Source: Rhizoctonia solani
Taxonomy: Eukaryota > Basidiomycota > Agaricomycetes > Cantharellales > Ceratobasidiaceae
Direction of reading: 5' to 3'
DNA length: 64,000 nucleotides
Assembly (NCBI RefSeq): GCF_016906535.1
Contig: NC_057374.1
Coordinates: 1,550,001-1,614,000, forward strand
How positions within the stretch are numbered: the stretch's first letter is position 1; the number at the start of each line of letters is the position of its first letter. Shown here piece by piece: positions 35,761 through 44,969 of this stretch. Under the pieces are notes generated by a model. That model saw only the letters and a list, made by a program, of their open reading frames with translations. It was not told the origin of the DNA and did not search any database. The position numbers were made by a program, and so were the translations under genes.

Positions 35761-35954
35761 TGGGTGCATTATCTCATGCTCTGGCCGAGGATTTGTCGAA
35801 TGCGGCTCCCGTTCTCCGCGATTAGGCCTATTTTCTGACTTATCGTTCTATCATTGCCGAGGGTTCACACGACGCTCCTCCTGGTACAAAAGTCGTTGTT
35901 GGTATCCTTGTTTTTTCGACCTCAATCCACGCAAACTAGAAAGGTGATCCACTA

Positions 35955-37461
35955 ATGTCATCAGTATCAAAAAAGGCCCAGGAAGGCGCTCAGACTATCA
36001 AGTCTGCAGTTGCGACTCCTCTGGTACCAGATTTCTCTGCTAAAGATTACTCAACTTTCTTCCTTGCTGGTACGCTTGAGAGCTCAACACGATCGATTCA
36101 GTTGTCTTATCATTCGACCGTTAGGGGCACTATGCTGCACGATCACCCATGGAGCCATGACCCGTAAGTTTTACTTGGTTAGCTAGGAGGGTCTACTTAA
36201 TAAAACACACATGGTAATTTAGCCATCGATGTGGTAAAAACACGCATTCAAGTTGACCCTGCCCTAGCAAAACACTCGCTTCTGTCGGGTGGCCGCAAGA
36301 TCGTTGCCGCGGAAGGGCCTCGTGGTCTTCTCACTGGATTTGGGCCTACGGCTGTAGGTTATTTGGTTCAAGGTGGTGCTAAATTTGCTGGATACGAGTA
36401 AATCAACCAGTCAGTCCGATGTGTACCTCGATCGCTGATACGCCCTGGCTTGGGTTGTTGGTAGGTTTTGGAAGAAGAAATTCGTGGAACTTGCCGGCTC
36501 GCGTGAAGAAGCTGTCAAGCACCGGACTGCAATCTATCTCGTGGGCGCGAGTGTTGCTGAGTGAGTCACACTTTGTATTTCTACATAACATCGAATCTTA
36601 TACATCACATCTATAGGTTCTTTGCCGATATTCTTTTGACGCCCTTGGAGGCCACTCGTATTCGACTGGTATCTGATAGGACGTACGCAACTGGGCTCGT
36701 GACGGGGTTTACACGAATGGCCAGGGAGGGAGGAGTGGCAGAACTCTATGCAGGGTTCCTACCAATTCTCTGCAAGTAAGCGAAAGTCGTTGAATTATCC
36801 AATCCTCAACTGACAGGCAACTACAGGCAAATTCCGTATGCCATTGGTCAATTCACAGTACGTTTCTATTACCTACGTTCTGGAACCTCGAACTCACATC
36901 CGATATAGGTCAATGAGTGGTGCCACGAAGTTATCTTCCGTTCAATGTCAGAGGACCAGAAGAAGTCACTTTCCGGACCTGCCAAATTCTCTATTTCACT
37001 TGGTAGTGGCGTGATTGCAGGATTTGCAGCCGCTATTTTAAGTCATGTGAGTTCTATCTACATTGAGGCGAAATACGCTTCCTAACTTAGTGGCTGCAAA
37101 TTTGCTCCCATAGCCGGCAGATACCCTTCTGAGCCAGGTATGTTTGTCATAAGCCTCAAGCCACTTCCGCGTGTTGATCGTCTACACCCAAGATCAACAA
37201 AGGACATGGACCCAAAGGATCGATGGCTTCTCGGCTCATTGCTCTTGGAAAGCAAGCTGGATTCCGCGGCTTGTTCGCAGGGCTTGGTCCTAGGATGATC
37301 ATGACTGCCGGTTTAGTCAGTGGTCAATTCTTGATTTACGGGGCTATCAAAGATGGTAAGGACAACCCTCTTATACCGCCGTTCGCTAAATTTAACATTG
37401 TCTTGATTATTCAGCCCTTAATGCTCGCCCCGGGGTGGAGATTCATAAGGAAGAAAATTAA
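35955..37461 (+). CDS. Mitochondrial phosphate carrier (Mir1/Pic2 type, SLC25A3 family)
   Basis: Imports inorganic phosphate across the inner mitochondrial membrane for ATP synthesis. Ten exons: 35955-36069, 36125-36163, 36223-36397, 36465-36560, 36617-36775, 36827-36857, 36909-37046, 37114-37137, 37193-37355, 37415-37461 (328 residues, usual length). Repeat 1 has the carrier signature [10 protein letters not shown] joined across intron 2. Repeat 2 has [11 protein letters not shown] and [25 protein letters not shown], typical of phosphate carriers. Repeat 3 has PADTLLSQ on a 24-nt exon, then [27 protein letters not shown]. The N-terminus is short without a long cleaved presequence. Phylogeny would be needed to separate MIR1 from PIC2, so no symbol is given. 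Confidence 0.95.
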
Positions 37462-37806
37462 TATAGGTAAATTTTAAGTGATGATACGAAGAGGTTGGCG
37501 AAACAGTGTGTGTCTTTAGAGTAAACCATCTTTTACTATAGTGTAGATTATTAATTAGTACACATCATTAATCGTTTGATAATTTCCAAGGTTATAGACA
37601 GCAATGTTACGTAACACATGATGACTTAAATGTTGCGCATAGATTCAGCGAATGCATCACAGCAGTTTAAAGGATTTCTGTGTTTTGCTATAGTATTATA
37701 GCACAAAGAAAATTGGTACAAAAATACGATTGTATATTATAGTACATAGTGACACAAAGGTATCAATAACTCAGAACATATCACCGCTTCCAAATAATAA
37801 GTATTC

Positions 37807-38442
37807 TTAGTTTATGACGATTTTCTCGGGAGCAGGATGTTCGCGCTTGGGTATCCTCAGCGTCAGGATCCCGTCGTTCAGCTGCGCAGACGCCCGCTTG
37901 CCGTCTACCGGCTCAGGAAGCCAGAGCGTGCGCGTGAACGACGACCGGAACTCCGACTGCCCCGAGGTCGACGCTAGGGCGGAGCTCGAGTCCGACGACT
38001 TGACTACGTCTGCGATAGGGTGGTTAGTAAACAGCGTCGGTGGCATGCAGCAGGCGCCATGTAGCTTACCTTGTGAGGAGCCCTCGGCGACGGCAGTGGA
38101 AGCAGAGTTGTCGGTCGTGGTCTGGTTGGCGGAATCGGCGGCGGGAGTAGCAGACGCCTGGGAGATGCGGTGGACGTGTCCCTCAATGGTCAAGGACTGC
38201 CCGTCGTTCGACAGGTGCACGTCCAGGTTCTCCTTCTTCACTCCCGGCATCTCCGCATGAACGACGACGTCGTTACCATCCTCGGTCACTTCGACGGCGG
38301 CCTGGCGTTGAAGGGCAGCGAATGGCTGCCAGGCGTCGGAACGGGCGTAGCGGGGAAATACAGAGGGCGATGAGAAGAATGGGTCTTCGATCATGCGGAA
38401 GAGGGGACGGAAGTCGTTGAGTAGGCTACGAGTAAGCGACAT
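37807..38442 (-). CDS. Small heat-shock protein Hsp20, left copy of inverted pair
   Basis: ATP-independent holdase with an alpha-crystallin domain. The N-terminus MSLTRSLLNDFRPLFRMIED is followed by PFFSSPS. The alpha-crystallin domain begins AAVEVTEDGNDVVVHAEMPG and ends in LNDGILTLRIPKREHP, the conserved G-I-L...P-K strand. A low-complexity Thr/Ser/Ala loop interrupts the domain, as is common in basidiomycete Hsp20s. A 60-nt element at 38010-38069 has an ideal intron form (GTAAGC, CTAAC branch, GCAG) but no stop and a length divisible by three. Spliced product 191 residues; intron-retained product 211. A heat-shock element (38670-38682) and TATA box (38559-38564) lie upstream. It is the intact member of the pair. 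Confidence 0.93.
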   Translation of the reverse strand: MSLTRSLLNDFRPLFRMIEDPFFSSPSVFPRYARSDAWQPFAALQRQAAVEVTEDGNDVVVHAEMPGVKKENLDVHLSNDGQSLTIEGHVHRISQASATPAADSANQTTTDNSASTAVAEGSSQGKLHGACCMPPTLFTNHPIADVVKSSDSSSALASTSGQSEFRSSFTRTLWLPEPVDGKRASAQLNDGILTLRIPKREHPAPEKIVIN

Positions 38443-38669
38443 GTTTATGGTTGTAATTAAGAGTGCGATTGGGTGGGTAAATGCGAGTGCAGATGAGCGA
38501 GTACTGGAGTAGATTCTGTATTGAGTTGGGGAGAGCCGAGAGGGAGACTGCGTGGTACTTTATACCTTTGCGGGTGCTAGAAATTTCGTTGGAGGTGGGC
38601 GTTGCTGATGCATCAACCTAGGAGATGATCGGGTGGCTATGATGGAGAACGGTGGTAAGCGCTCGTCGC

Positions 38670-38682
38670 TTCTGGAAAGTTC
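38670..38682 (-). promoter_or_regulatory. Heat-shock element, left Hsp20
   Basis: TTCTGGAAAGTTC is a perfect three-unit element (TTCnnGAAnnTTC), the binding site of trimeric HSF, about 230 bp upstream of the left start codon. Confidence 0.85.
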
Positions 38683-38690
38683 TGCTCCTC

Positions 38691-38872
38691 CAATCATTAG
38701 CAAGTGTACCAAATTAGAGCTGGAGTACTCGCTATATCTTAGTTGGTCTCATACTATGTGCGCCATATACAACGAATAGTTAATACTATCAATATTTTAT
38801 TTACTTTGGATTATTTCTTTATTTTAGTCGCGACAAACTGCATGTCGCGTGACGTGTATACCAATCGCGTAG
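38691..38872. other. Unique spacer between the Hsp20 inverted arms
   Basis: About 180 bp of AT-rich single-copy sequence separates the two arms. It contains no gene; it would form the loop of a cruciform and acts as the centre of the divergent promoter. Confidence 0.7.
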
Positions 38873-38879
38873 AGGAGCA

Positions 38880-38892
38880 GAACTTTCCAGAA
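38880..38892 (+). promoter_or_regulatory. Heat-shock element, right Hsp20
   Basis: GAACTTTCCAGAA (GAAnnTTCnnGAA) is the mirror of the left element; the TATA box of this copy is at 38998-39003. Confidence 0.85.
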
Positions 38893-39119
38893 GCGACGAG
38901 CGCTTACCACCGTTCTCCATCATAGCCACCCGATCATCTCCTAGGTTGATGCATCAGCAACGCCCACCTCCAACGAAATTTCTAGCACCCGCAAAGGTAT
39001 AAAGTACCACGCAGTCTCCCTCTCGGCTCTCCCCAACTCAATACAGAATCTACTCCAGTACTCGCTCATCTGCACTCGCATTTACCCACCCAATCGCACT
39101 CTTAATTACAACCATAAAC

Positions 39120-39753
39120 ATGTCGCTTACTCGTAGCCTACTCAACGACTTCCGTCCCCTCTTCCGCATGATCGAAGACCCATTCTTCTCATCGCCCTCT
39201 GTATTTCCCCGCTACGCCCGTTCCGACGCCTGGCAGCCATTCGCTGCCCTTCAACGCCAGGCCGCCGTCGAAGTGACCGAGGATGGTAACGACGTCGTCG
39301 TTCATGCGGAGATGCCGGGAGTGAAGAAGGAGAACCTGGACGTGCACCTGTCGAACGACGGGCAGTCCTTGACCATTGAGGGACACGTCCACCGCATCTC
39401 CCAGGCGTCTGCTACTCCCGCCGCCGATTCCGCCAACCAGACCGACCGACAACTCTGCTTCCACTGCCGTCGCCGAGGGCTCCTCACAAGGTAAGCTACA
39501 TGGCGCCTGCTGCATGCCACCGACGCTGTTTACTAACCACCCTATCGCAGACGTAGTCAAGTCGTCGGACTCGAGCTCCGCCGTAGCGTCGACCTCGGGG
39601 CAGTCGGAGTTCCGGTCGTCGTTCACGCGCACGCTCTGGCTTCCTGAGCCGGTAGACGGCAAGCGGGCGTCTGCGCAGCTGAACGACGGGATCCTGACGC
39701 TGAGGATACCCAAGCGCGAACATCCTGCTCCCGAGAAAATCGTCATAAACTAA
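39120..39753 (+). pseudogene. Small heat-shock protein Hsp20, right copy with 2-nt deletion
   Basis: Same N-terminus, alpha-crystallin start and promoter as the left copy. In the low-complexity loop the right copy reads ACCGACCGAC (39441-39450) where the left has two more bases. The frame then leaves the Hsp20 sequence and stops after 16 foreign residues (124-residue product lacking the C-terminal half of the alpha-crystallin domain). Downstream sequence, including the intron (39491-39550) and LRIPKREHP, is intact in another frame. Either the copy is recently inactivated, or the deletion is an assembly error in a hard-to-assemble inverted repeat. If the deletion is an error, it encodes the same protein as the left copy with one Leu-to-Val change. 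Confidence 0.85.
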
Positions 39754-41619
39754 AGCTCTCATGATAGTATTGGGTCTTTTTGTGTAGTTTTTTTTGTTAA
39801 ATGTGTTTGTGTACTATAAACAATTATTTAAATTGACATCTAAACCAGTTGAATTAAACAAGCATTCATTTATCTGAACGTCCCCAACCTAATAGTGAGT
39901 CTGGCTAGCTTTTATACCTATATTCAAGCGCTGTTTCGGGGGTACTACAAGTGTTTCTCAAGAGCTGCGTGATTGATTTGTCGGATATTGTCAGACTTAC
40001 TGCAGCAAATACGTGTGCATTCTCTTAAGAAGCCGATTTCTTGGCCTCGGTATTAATATATAGGCGCCCCTGCGACCAGATGCTGGGCTGCGCTTTCATT
40101 TATCAGTAACGATACTTTTCCTGAATTTTACCCTGTTTCGAATACAGAGCTAGTTTTGATAGCTAATTCTTTTACTCATCTGAATTTAGTTGAATTTTCT
40201 GAATAACGACTTGAGAACTTGTGCTTTAGTCTATTGGTTTATCCACGTTCACCTTGCGCGATCAACCAGCCGGTCCTTACCCAAAAATACAGCACTTGCT
40301 CCCCAAGAACGCGCTCTGCCACAGTAATAGAGTACTTTGTTCAGATGTGTCATCTATAAAAGATTAGCTCGATGGCGTAACTAGATTCCAAGGGATGATC
40401 GCCAGTATTGTTATTCACCTGGACGAACCCCAATTCAGTTTCGACCTCCCAATGATCCGACTCAAGTCATCGCATTTGAATGCAACAAAATCCTGAATTG
40501 TAGTATACTTGAGAAGCACCCTTTCCCAGTGTGTTATTACTCGAAAGCAACAGTTTCAATACGCCTTCCTCGATATGAATCCTACTAAAGGAGGGGTCAA
40601 ATACAAGTGATGGTCCAACCACTCTCGAAGGTGTTACATTTATCCGCCAATCCCTGTGTACCAGTAAGGATGTCTTATGCGGGGTCAGAAATAGCACAAT
40701 TCCGAGGGTTTATCCAGGATCATGATGCAGAAGAAGGTTGGTCGAGAAATTTCAAAGTCTGCGCTGTTCTTTGGGTACCGAAAACCGGATGGAGACGATT
40801 TGTATGCAAATGAGTTGGCAGAGTGGCAGGCTTTAGGGATAACAGATTTAAGGACGGCCTTTCCGCAAGCATCTAAAGAGTCAGCACTCTAAACCTCTTA
40901 TTGTATATTATCCTAATGTCTCTACAGTCGCGTTTGGACGGATAGAGAGCCGGTTTGCGATTGCGACAAAAGAAACGCCAAGGTAGATAGCCTCAGACTT
41001 ACACTAAGATTTCCGGCTTTGCTGAATAGATTTGTATGGCTACCGTCTTTTCTGCAGTAATACAAATAAAAGTAACGCGAATTGCGACAGTAACACAAGT
41101 TTCCCCACAGGTATGAAACTAAGAGCTCAATGGTGACGAACAATTGGCAGAAGAGTTGTTCAAGGACAATCAATTGGGGCACTTCGCAATGGATATCTTT
41201 GGCTAGATTGAAACCCGATGGCTCGATTCGGGTCAAACCATACCTTCGCTTTGTACGAGATTGATATCGGGGAATTGAATACTGTGATATTACATATTGT
41301 CTTCTGGCTTCACATTTAAATTCCTCCAACCTACGTATGTATACAGGTCCGACAACTACCGGACGAAGGGACAGCAACCACGCGTTTCTCTCCCTATTGA
41401 TTGATTTGCTAATGGCTCATTGTACACGCATTCGATATTCGTGGCCCAAGCCTACCAGCTACTGGTAGCCATAGAAGCGCTCTTACTGTTAAAACCATTG
41501 AATTTTTCTGTAAGAACATTCCACTAGACTAAGATCTAGCAATTCATTTTCTGTTTCATTGTGGTGGGCTGCATGTATATGCGTGCCGAGGCCCATCGAC
41601 GAACCATTATCGCGCTGGA
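39754..41619. other. Intergenic, nothing supported
   Basis: About 1.9 kb between the Hsp20 pair and MYG1. One minus-strand frame of about 150 codons (40922-41377) has no recognisable domain and includes no splice-supported extension; I do not call it. The rest is AT-rich spacer. Confidence 0.4.
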
Positions 41620-43060
41620 TCACAATGCTAGCGCCTTCTTTGCCATCGCTAGAACCCCCTCTTTCGTTTTGTTTCCTGTTATTCGAAACAAGTCAGAAGC
41701 AGCACAGACGTGATGCTTTGTGAAACGCACCTCCAATGAAACCAGATGCATGAACAAATATTCCTCCAGGAATTCCTGTAACATCATCCAGTTGTGAATC
41801 TCTTACTCCTCGCCATCTGGAAAGGAACAGGTAAGCCACCGTACACTCGTCCAAACCGAATTACCCACATTTCCGGAAGTGCCTTCCGACTCTCAAAGCT
41901 ATCGGGAGATACTGGGACCGCTTGAATACGCCAATTGCCCCCTGTCTCGTCTGGATAAAGTACATAAATCGGCTTTTGCTCCTCAGAAACATTTAAACTA
42001 GATTCAAGTTCGAATAGGTGCTCCTACAGTAAGTTCATTCATTATATTCCATAGACCAGTGCAAGCAGAAATACCTTCCAAGGGGCAAATTGTTCAAATG
42101 CAATTATGCGGCCGCTGGGATCGACCTGGGTGCGAGCCTCCAGAGCATGCAATACCAAATCACGAGCTGGCCACCATGCGTTCGCAAGATAGTCCAAACG
42201 ACCAAGGAACTCGGTACCTGTCAGCTCTGAGGCTTTTTGGAAACGCGCCTATGCGAAAAGTCAGCTCGGACACGAAACCAGTTGCTCATATAACTAACAT
42301 CCACTCCATCAGAGTCAACAGATTCGTTCCATCTCGGATTGAGATGTCCGACGCGGCTAGAAATATCGGTACGACTTCTATATGCTGGAGAGATTTCGGA
42401 TGGATATTGAAGGACCCCATTATCAATACCGTCGATCGCTTCAATGAAATCCTACAATAATTGTCGTAAACAATTAATTACCCCAGATGCACCTTGAGGC
42501 TACTCACCCCATATAGTTTGAGCCATAACTCTTGTACCTTCCCGTCAGTTGGGTTCAGTTGCAACTGGTTGGCGATGATTTCAGGGCCAAAATGCCTGCA
42601 TTGGCGATTGAATAAACCCAACCCGTACAGCATGAATTTGGTCTCACTTGTATATCAAACCTGCGCTCGACAACTTGGTCTTAAACCCATTGCCAAACAC
42701 CTCTGTGAACCCTCGTTGATGATGATCAAATAGCAATCTTTCTGGGTCATATTCCGCCCCCACATCAACCACAATATCACAAGTTTCTAATATTTTGGGA
42801 TCCCGAGTTCGCTTGACACCTAAGAAAAGGTAAATTTTTAATCATAACCGGAGTAGGATAGAAGGGATGCCTACTCGCGTCTGCATACTCTTTCGTATGA
42901 CGAAGCAAGAATACAGCAAGTGCTTCATCACAATGGAAAGTTCCGTTGTGGGTTCCAATCACCTAGTTGATCATTGAGTACGCCAGTGTTTTGATCGTGG
43001 CTTACTCACCCTCGTTGGCCCACTGGTGCGAAGTCTTTTGGAAGCACTTTCTTCAGACAT
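41620..43060 (-). CDS. MYG1: MYG1 family exonuclease-like protein (DHH-type)
   Basis: Conserved eukaryotic protein described as a 3'-5' RNA exonuclease acting on nuclear pre-rRNA/mRNA and mitochondrial RNA. Exon 1 is 43060-43010 ([17 protein letters not shown]), exon 2 starts at 42962, and the last exon ends at 41620. Signatures in order: [20 protein letters not shown] (metal-binding His/Asp), [20 protein letters not shown] with HHQRGF (the DHH motif), [28 protein letters not shown], the [18 protein letters not shown] block, and the C-terminal [34 protein letters not shown]. About seven short introns are needed. The arginine-containing N-terminus could support mitochondrial targeting. Divergent from ETF-beta across 252 bp. 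Internal exon borders are approximate. Confidence 0.93.
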
Positions 43061-43312
43061 TGTCCAGTGATATAGACTCGTTAGAGGTGAAAATTTTGCA
43101 CGATTTAAACCTCTCTTATTTGATTGAAGAATTGCCGGTAACCCGTATGCTGATCTACCAGCTCGCAAGAAACCAGAAAGCATGAAAGCGAATCAAATTC
43201 GCCAAATCATGTGACCATATTACACACACGTGAATACCCGACATTGCCGATTGACCGCGACCACAACCTCTCCAAAAGAATTCCTGGGTACTTACCTATT
43301 TGAACGACCAAT
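43061..43312. promoter_or_regulatory. Shared divergent promoter of MYG1 and ETF-beta
   Basis: 252 bp between the two start codons, holding CACGTG at 43227-43232. Both products can act in mitochondria, which makes coordinated expression plausible but unproven. Confidence 0.5.
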
Positions 43313-44412
43313 ATGAGGCCATCAGCTATTAATCGTCTCAAAGTCCTTGTACCAGTCAAGCGGTATGAAACCTTTTTTTATGAACTGTTACGAGACCTTA
43401 TTGGGGAGTCAGGTGTGTCGATTATGCTGTCAAGATCCGGGTGGTCAACAATGCAGTGGATACCAACGTAAAGCATTCAATGGTGAGATATCTAAAAATG
43501 CTACGGTATTGTTACGACTTATCATGCTGTACCTCTAACCTTAGAATCCGTTCGACGAAATTGGTAAACACAAGCATTTATTTATTCAGAAAATTCCCTG
43601 ATGATCCCCCTGACTTGTAGCTGTTGAAGAGGCCGTCAGGCTTCGGGAGAAGATGGGCGAAAAGATAGAAACTATTACTGCTCTGACTATTGGTCCGACC
43701 AAAAGTCAAGAAACCCTGCGTACAGCACTAGCTATGGGTGCTGATACCGGTATTCATGTGGAAATACCCGAGTCAAGTTCACCAGAGCCACTTGGTATCG
43801 CAAAAACAATCGCAGCTTTGATCAAACGCGACAAGCCGGATATTGTTATTATGGGTAAGCAGGCTATTGATGGAGACCAAGGCATGACTGGGCAAATGCT
43901 TGCCGGACTTCTTGAATGGCCCCAGGGCACTCAAGCGAGTAAAGTGGTGATCAGAGATGGCGAAAAGGAGGTGGATGTGACCAGAGAGATTGACGGCGGT
44001 TCGGAAACTGTGCGACTTGCGCTGCCTACTATTATCACCACAGACTTGAGGTGGGCACCTTTATGACATTGAGACCGTATAATTACTAAGAATCTACTAC
44101 AGACTGAATGGTAAGCAAATGTTTCCGACTGAATAAGGGTGATCTTGATCAAACTCTTTTAGAGCCTAGATATGCTTCTCTCCCCAATATCATGAAGGCA
44201 AAGAAGAAAAAGATCGAAAAGGTCACACCAGAATCCCTGGGAGTTGATCTCGCTCCAGTTCTCGAGACTGTCGGCGTATCGGAGCCCCCTAAACGAGTGG
44301 GCGGCGGCAAGGTTCGTCGATTAAAAAGGTAACCTTATCGTAACTGACCATAGACCAGGTGGAATCTGTGGATGAACTTGTTGCCAAGTTGAAGGAAGCA
44401 GGCGTAGTTTAA
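43313..44412 (+). CDS. ETFB: Electron transfer flavoprotein beta subunit
   Basis: Forms the ETF heterodimer with the alpha subunit in the mitochondrial matrix, carrying electrons from acyl-CoA dehydrogenases to ETF:quinone oxidoreductase. Seven exons: 43313-43362, 43413-43482, 43545-43563, 43621-44050, 44103-44110, 44163-44311, 44359-44412 (259 residues, usual length). Visible: [38 protein letters not shown], the nucleotide-binding region [20 protein letters not shown] and [20 protein letters not shown], then the family signature [20 protein letters not shown], and a C-terminal [17 protein letters not shown]. The signature is assembled across an 8-nt micro-exon (44103-44110); exon 3 is 19 nt. 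Confidence 0.95.
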
Positions 44413-44659
44413 ATGCCTTGAAGAACAGAACATCTATATCTAAACTTAATGTTCCACGAACTTCCACCACCCCCAGCAATAGAAATGTCATTACTGCACA
44501 CCTTACGAACTCTACTAAAAGGTCTGGGCCTGGATTGCCCTCACCCAAAATGAATAAATTGATCTTGTGACGTTATGAAAAGACCAAGGATACCCACGTG
44601 ACCTTGAAGTGATATCACTACCACGACAACCTACTTACTGATTCCGATCCTTCAGAGAG

Positions 44660-44969
44660 AACATATGTTACAGTAAAACTTGGTTCCTATGTTCTCAAAC
44701 TCCCTGAGCACCGTTGCTCCGCTGCTGTACTTTATAGCTAACTCCGATGTCATAGGGATCTTCGCCCATCACGATATTCGCTTGACCTTACTCGCATTTT
44801 GAACTCGGACATCCAGCCTTATGTTGATCCTCACAATCAAATGCGCGTTCTCCCGGATGTGATTTCTTCCTATGATTCCGCTTCTTGCTATTCACAAACA
44901 AAAGCCGTCTTGGTTGAACGGGAGCAAATCGACACCGTTATAGTTCCGCAGCTTGCTCGGCACTTTTAA
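44660..44969 (+). pseudogene. Orphan exon-like fragments, unknown protein
   Basis: Two adjacent open stretches separated by about 30 bases. The second carries LRPSRYSLDLTRILNSDIQP, then YVDPHNQMRVLPDVISSYDS, and ends at a stop after QLARHF. Amino-acid composition looks like a folded protein rather than random translation, but there is no start, the frames do not join through a normal-length intron, and no family is recognised. Could be a remnant of a duplicated gene. Confidence 0.3.

Larger units (their letters stand above)
37807..38690. repeat. Inverted repeat arm, left
   Basis: This arm, covering Hsp20 coding sequence, leader and proximal promoter, is repeated in inverted orientation at 38873-39753. 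I found one substitution (Leu/Val codon in SSALAS versus SSAVAS) and one 2-nt indel by eye. Identity stops right after the TAA stop codon on the outer side and just beyond the heat-shock element on the inner side. Confidence 0.9.
38873..39753. repeat. Inverted repeat arm, right
   Basis: Mirror copy of 37807-38690. It includes promoter, leader, coding sequence and intron. Sequence beyond the stop codon (39754 on) is unrelated to that beyond the left copy. Confidence 0.9.

Noticed and set aside
37807..39753. The Hsp20 inverted repeat as a transposon with terminal inverted repeats.
   Set aside because: The arms are the Hsp20 genes themselves, no transposase or target-site duplication is visible, and the outer limits coincide with the stop codons.
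40922..41377. A 151-codon minus-strand frame downstream of MYG1.
   Set aside because: No recognised domain, irregular composition, and no splice-linked partner exons.
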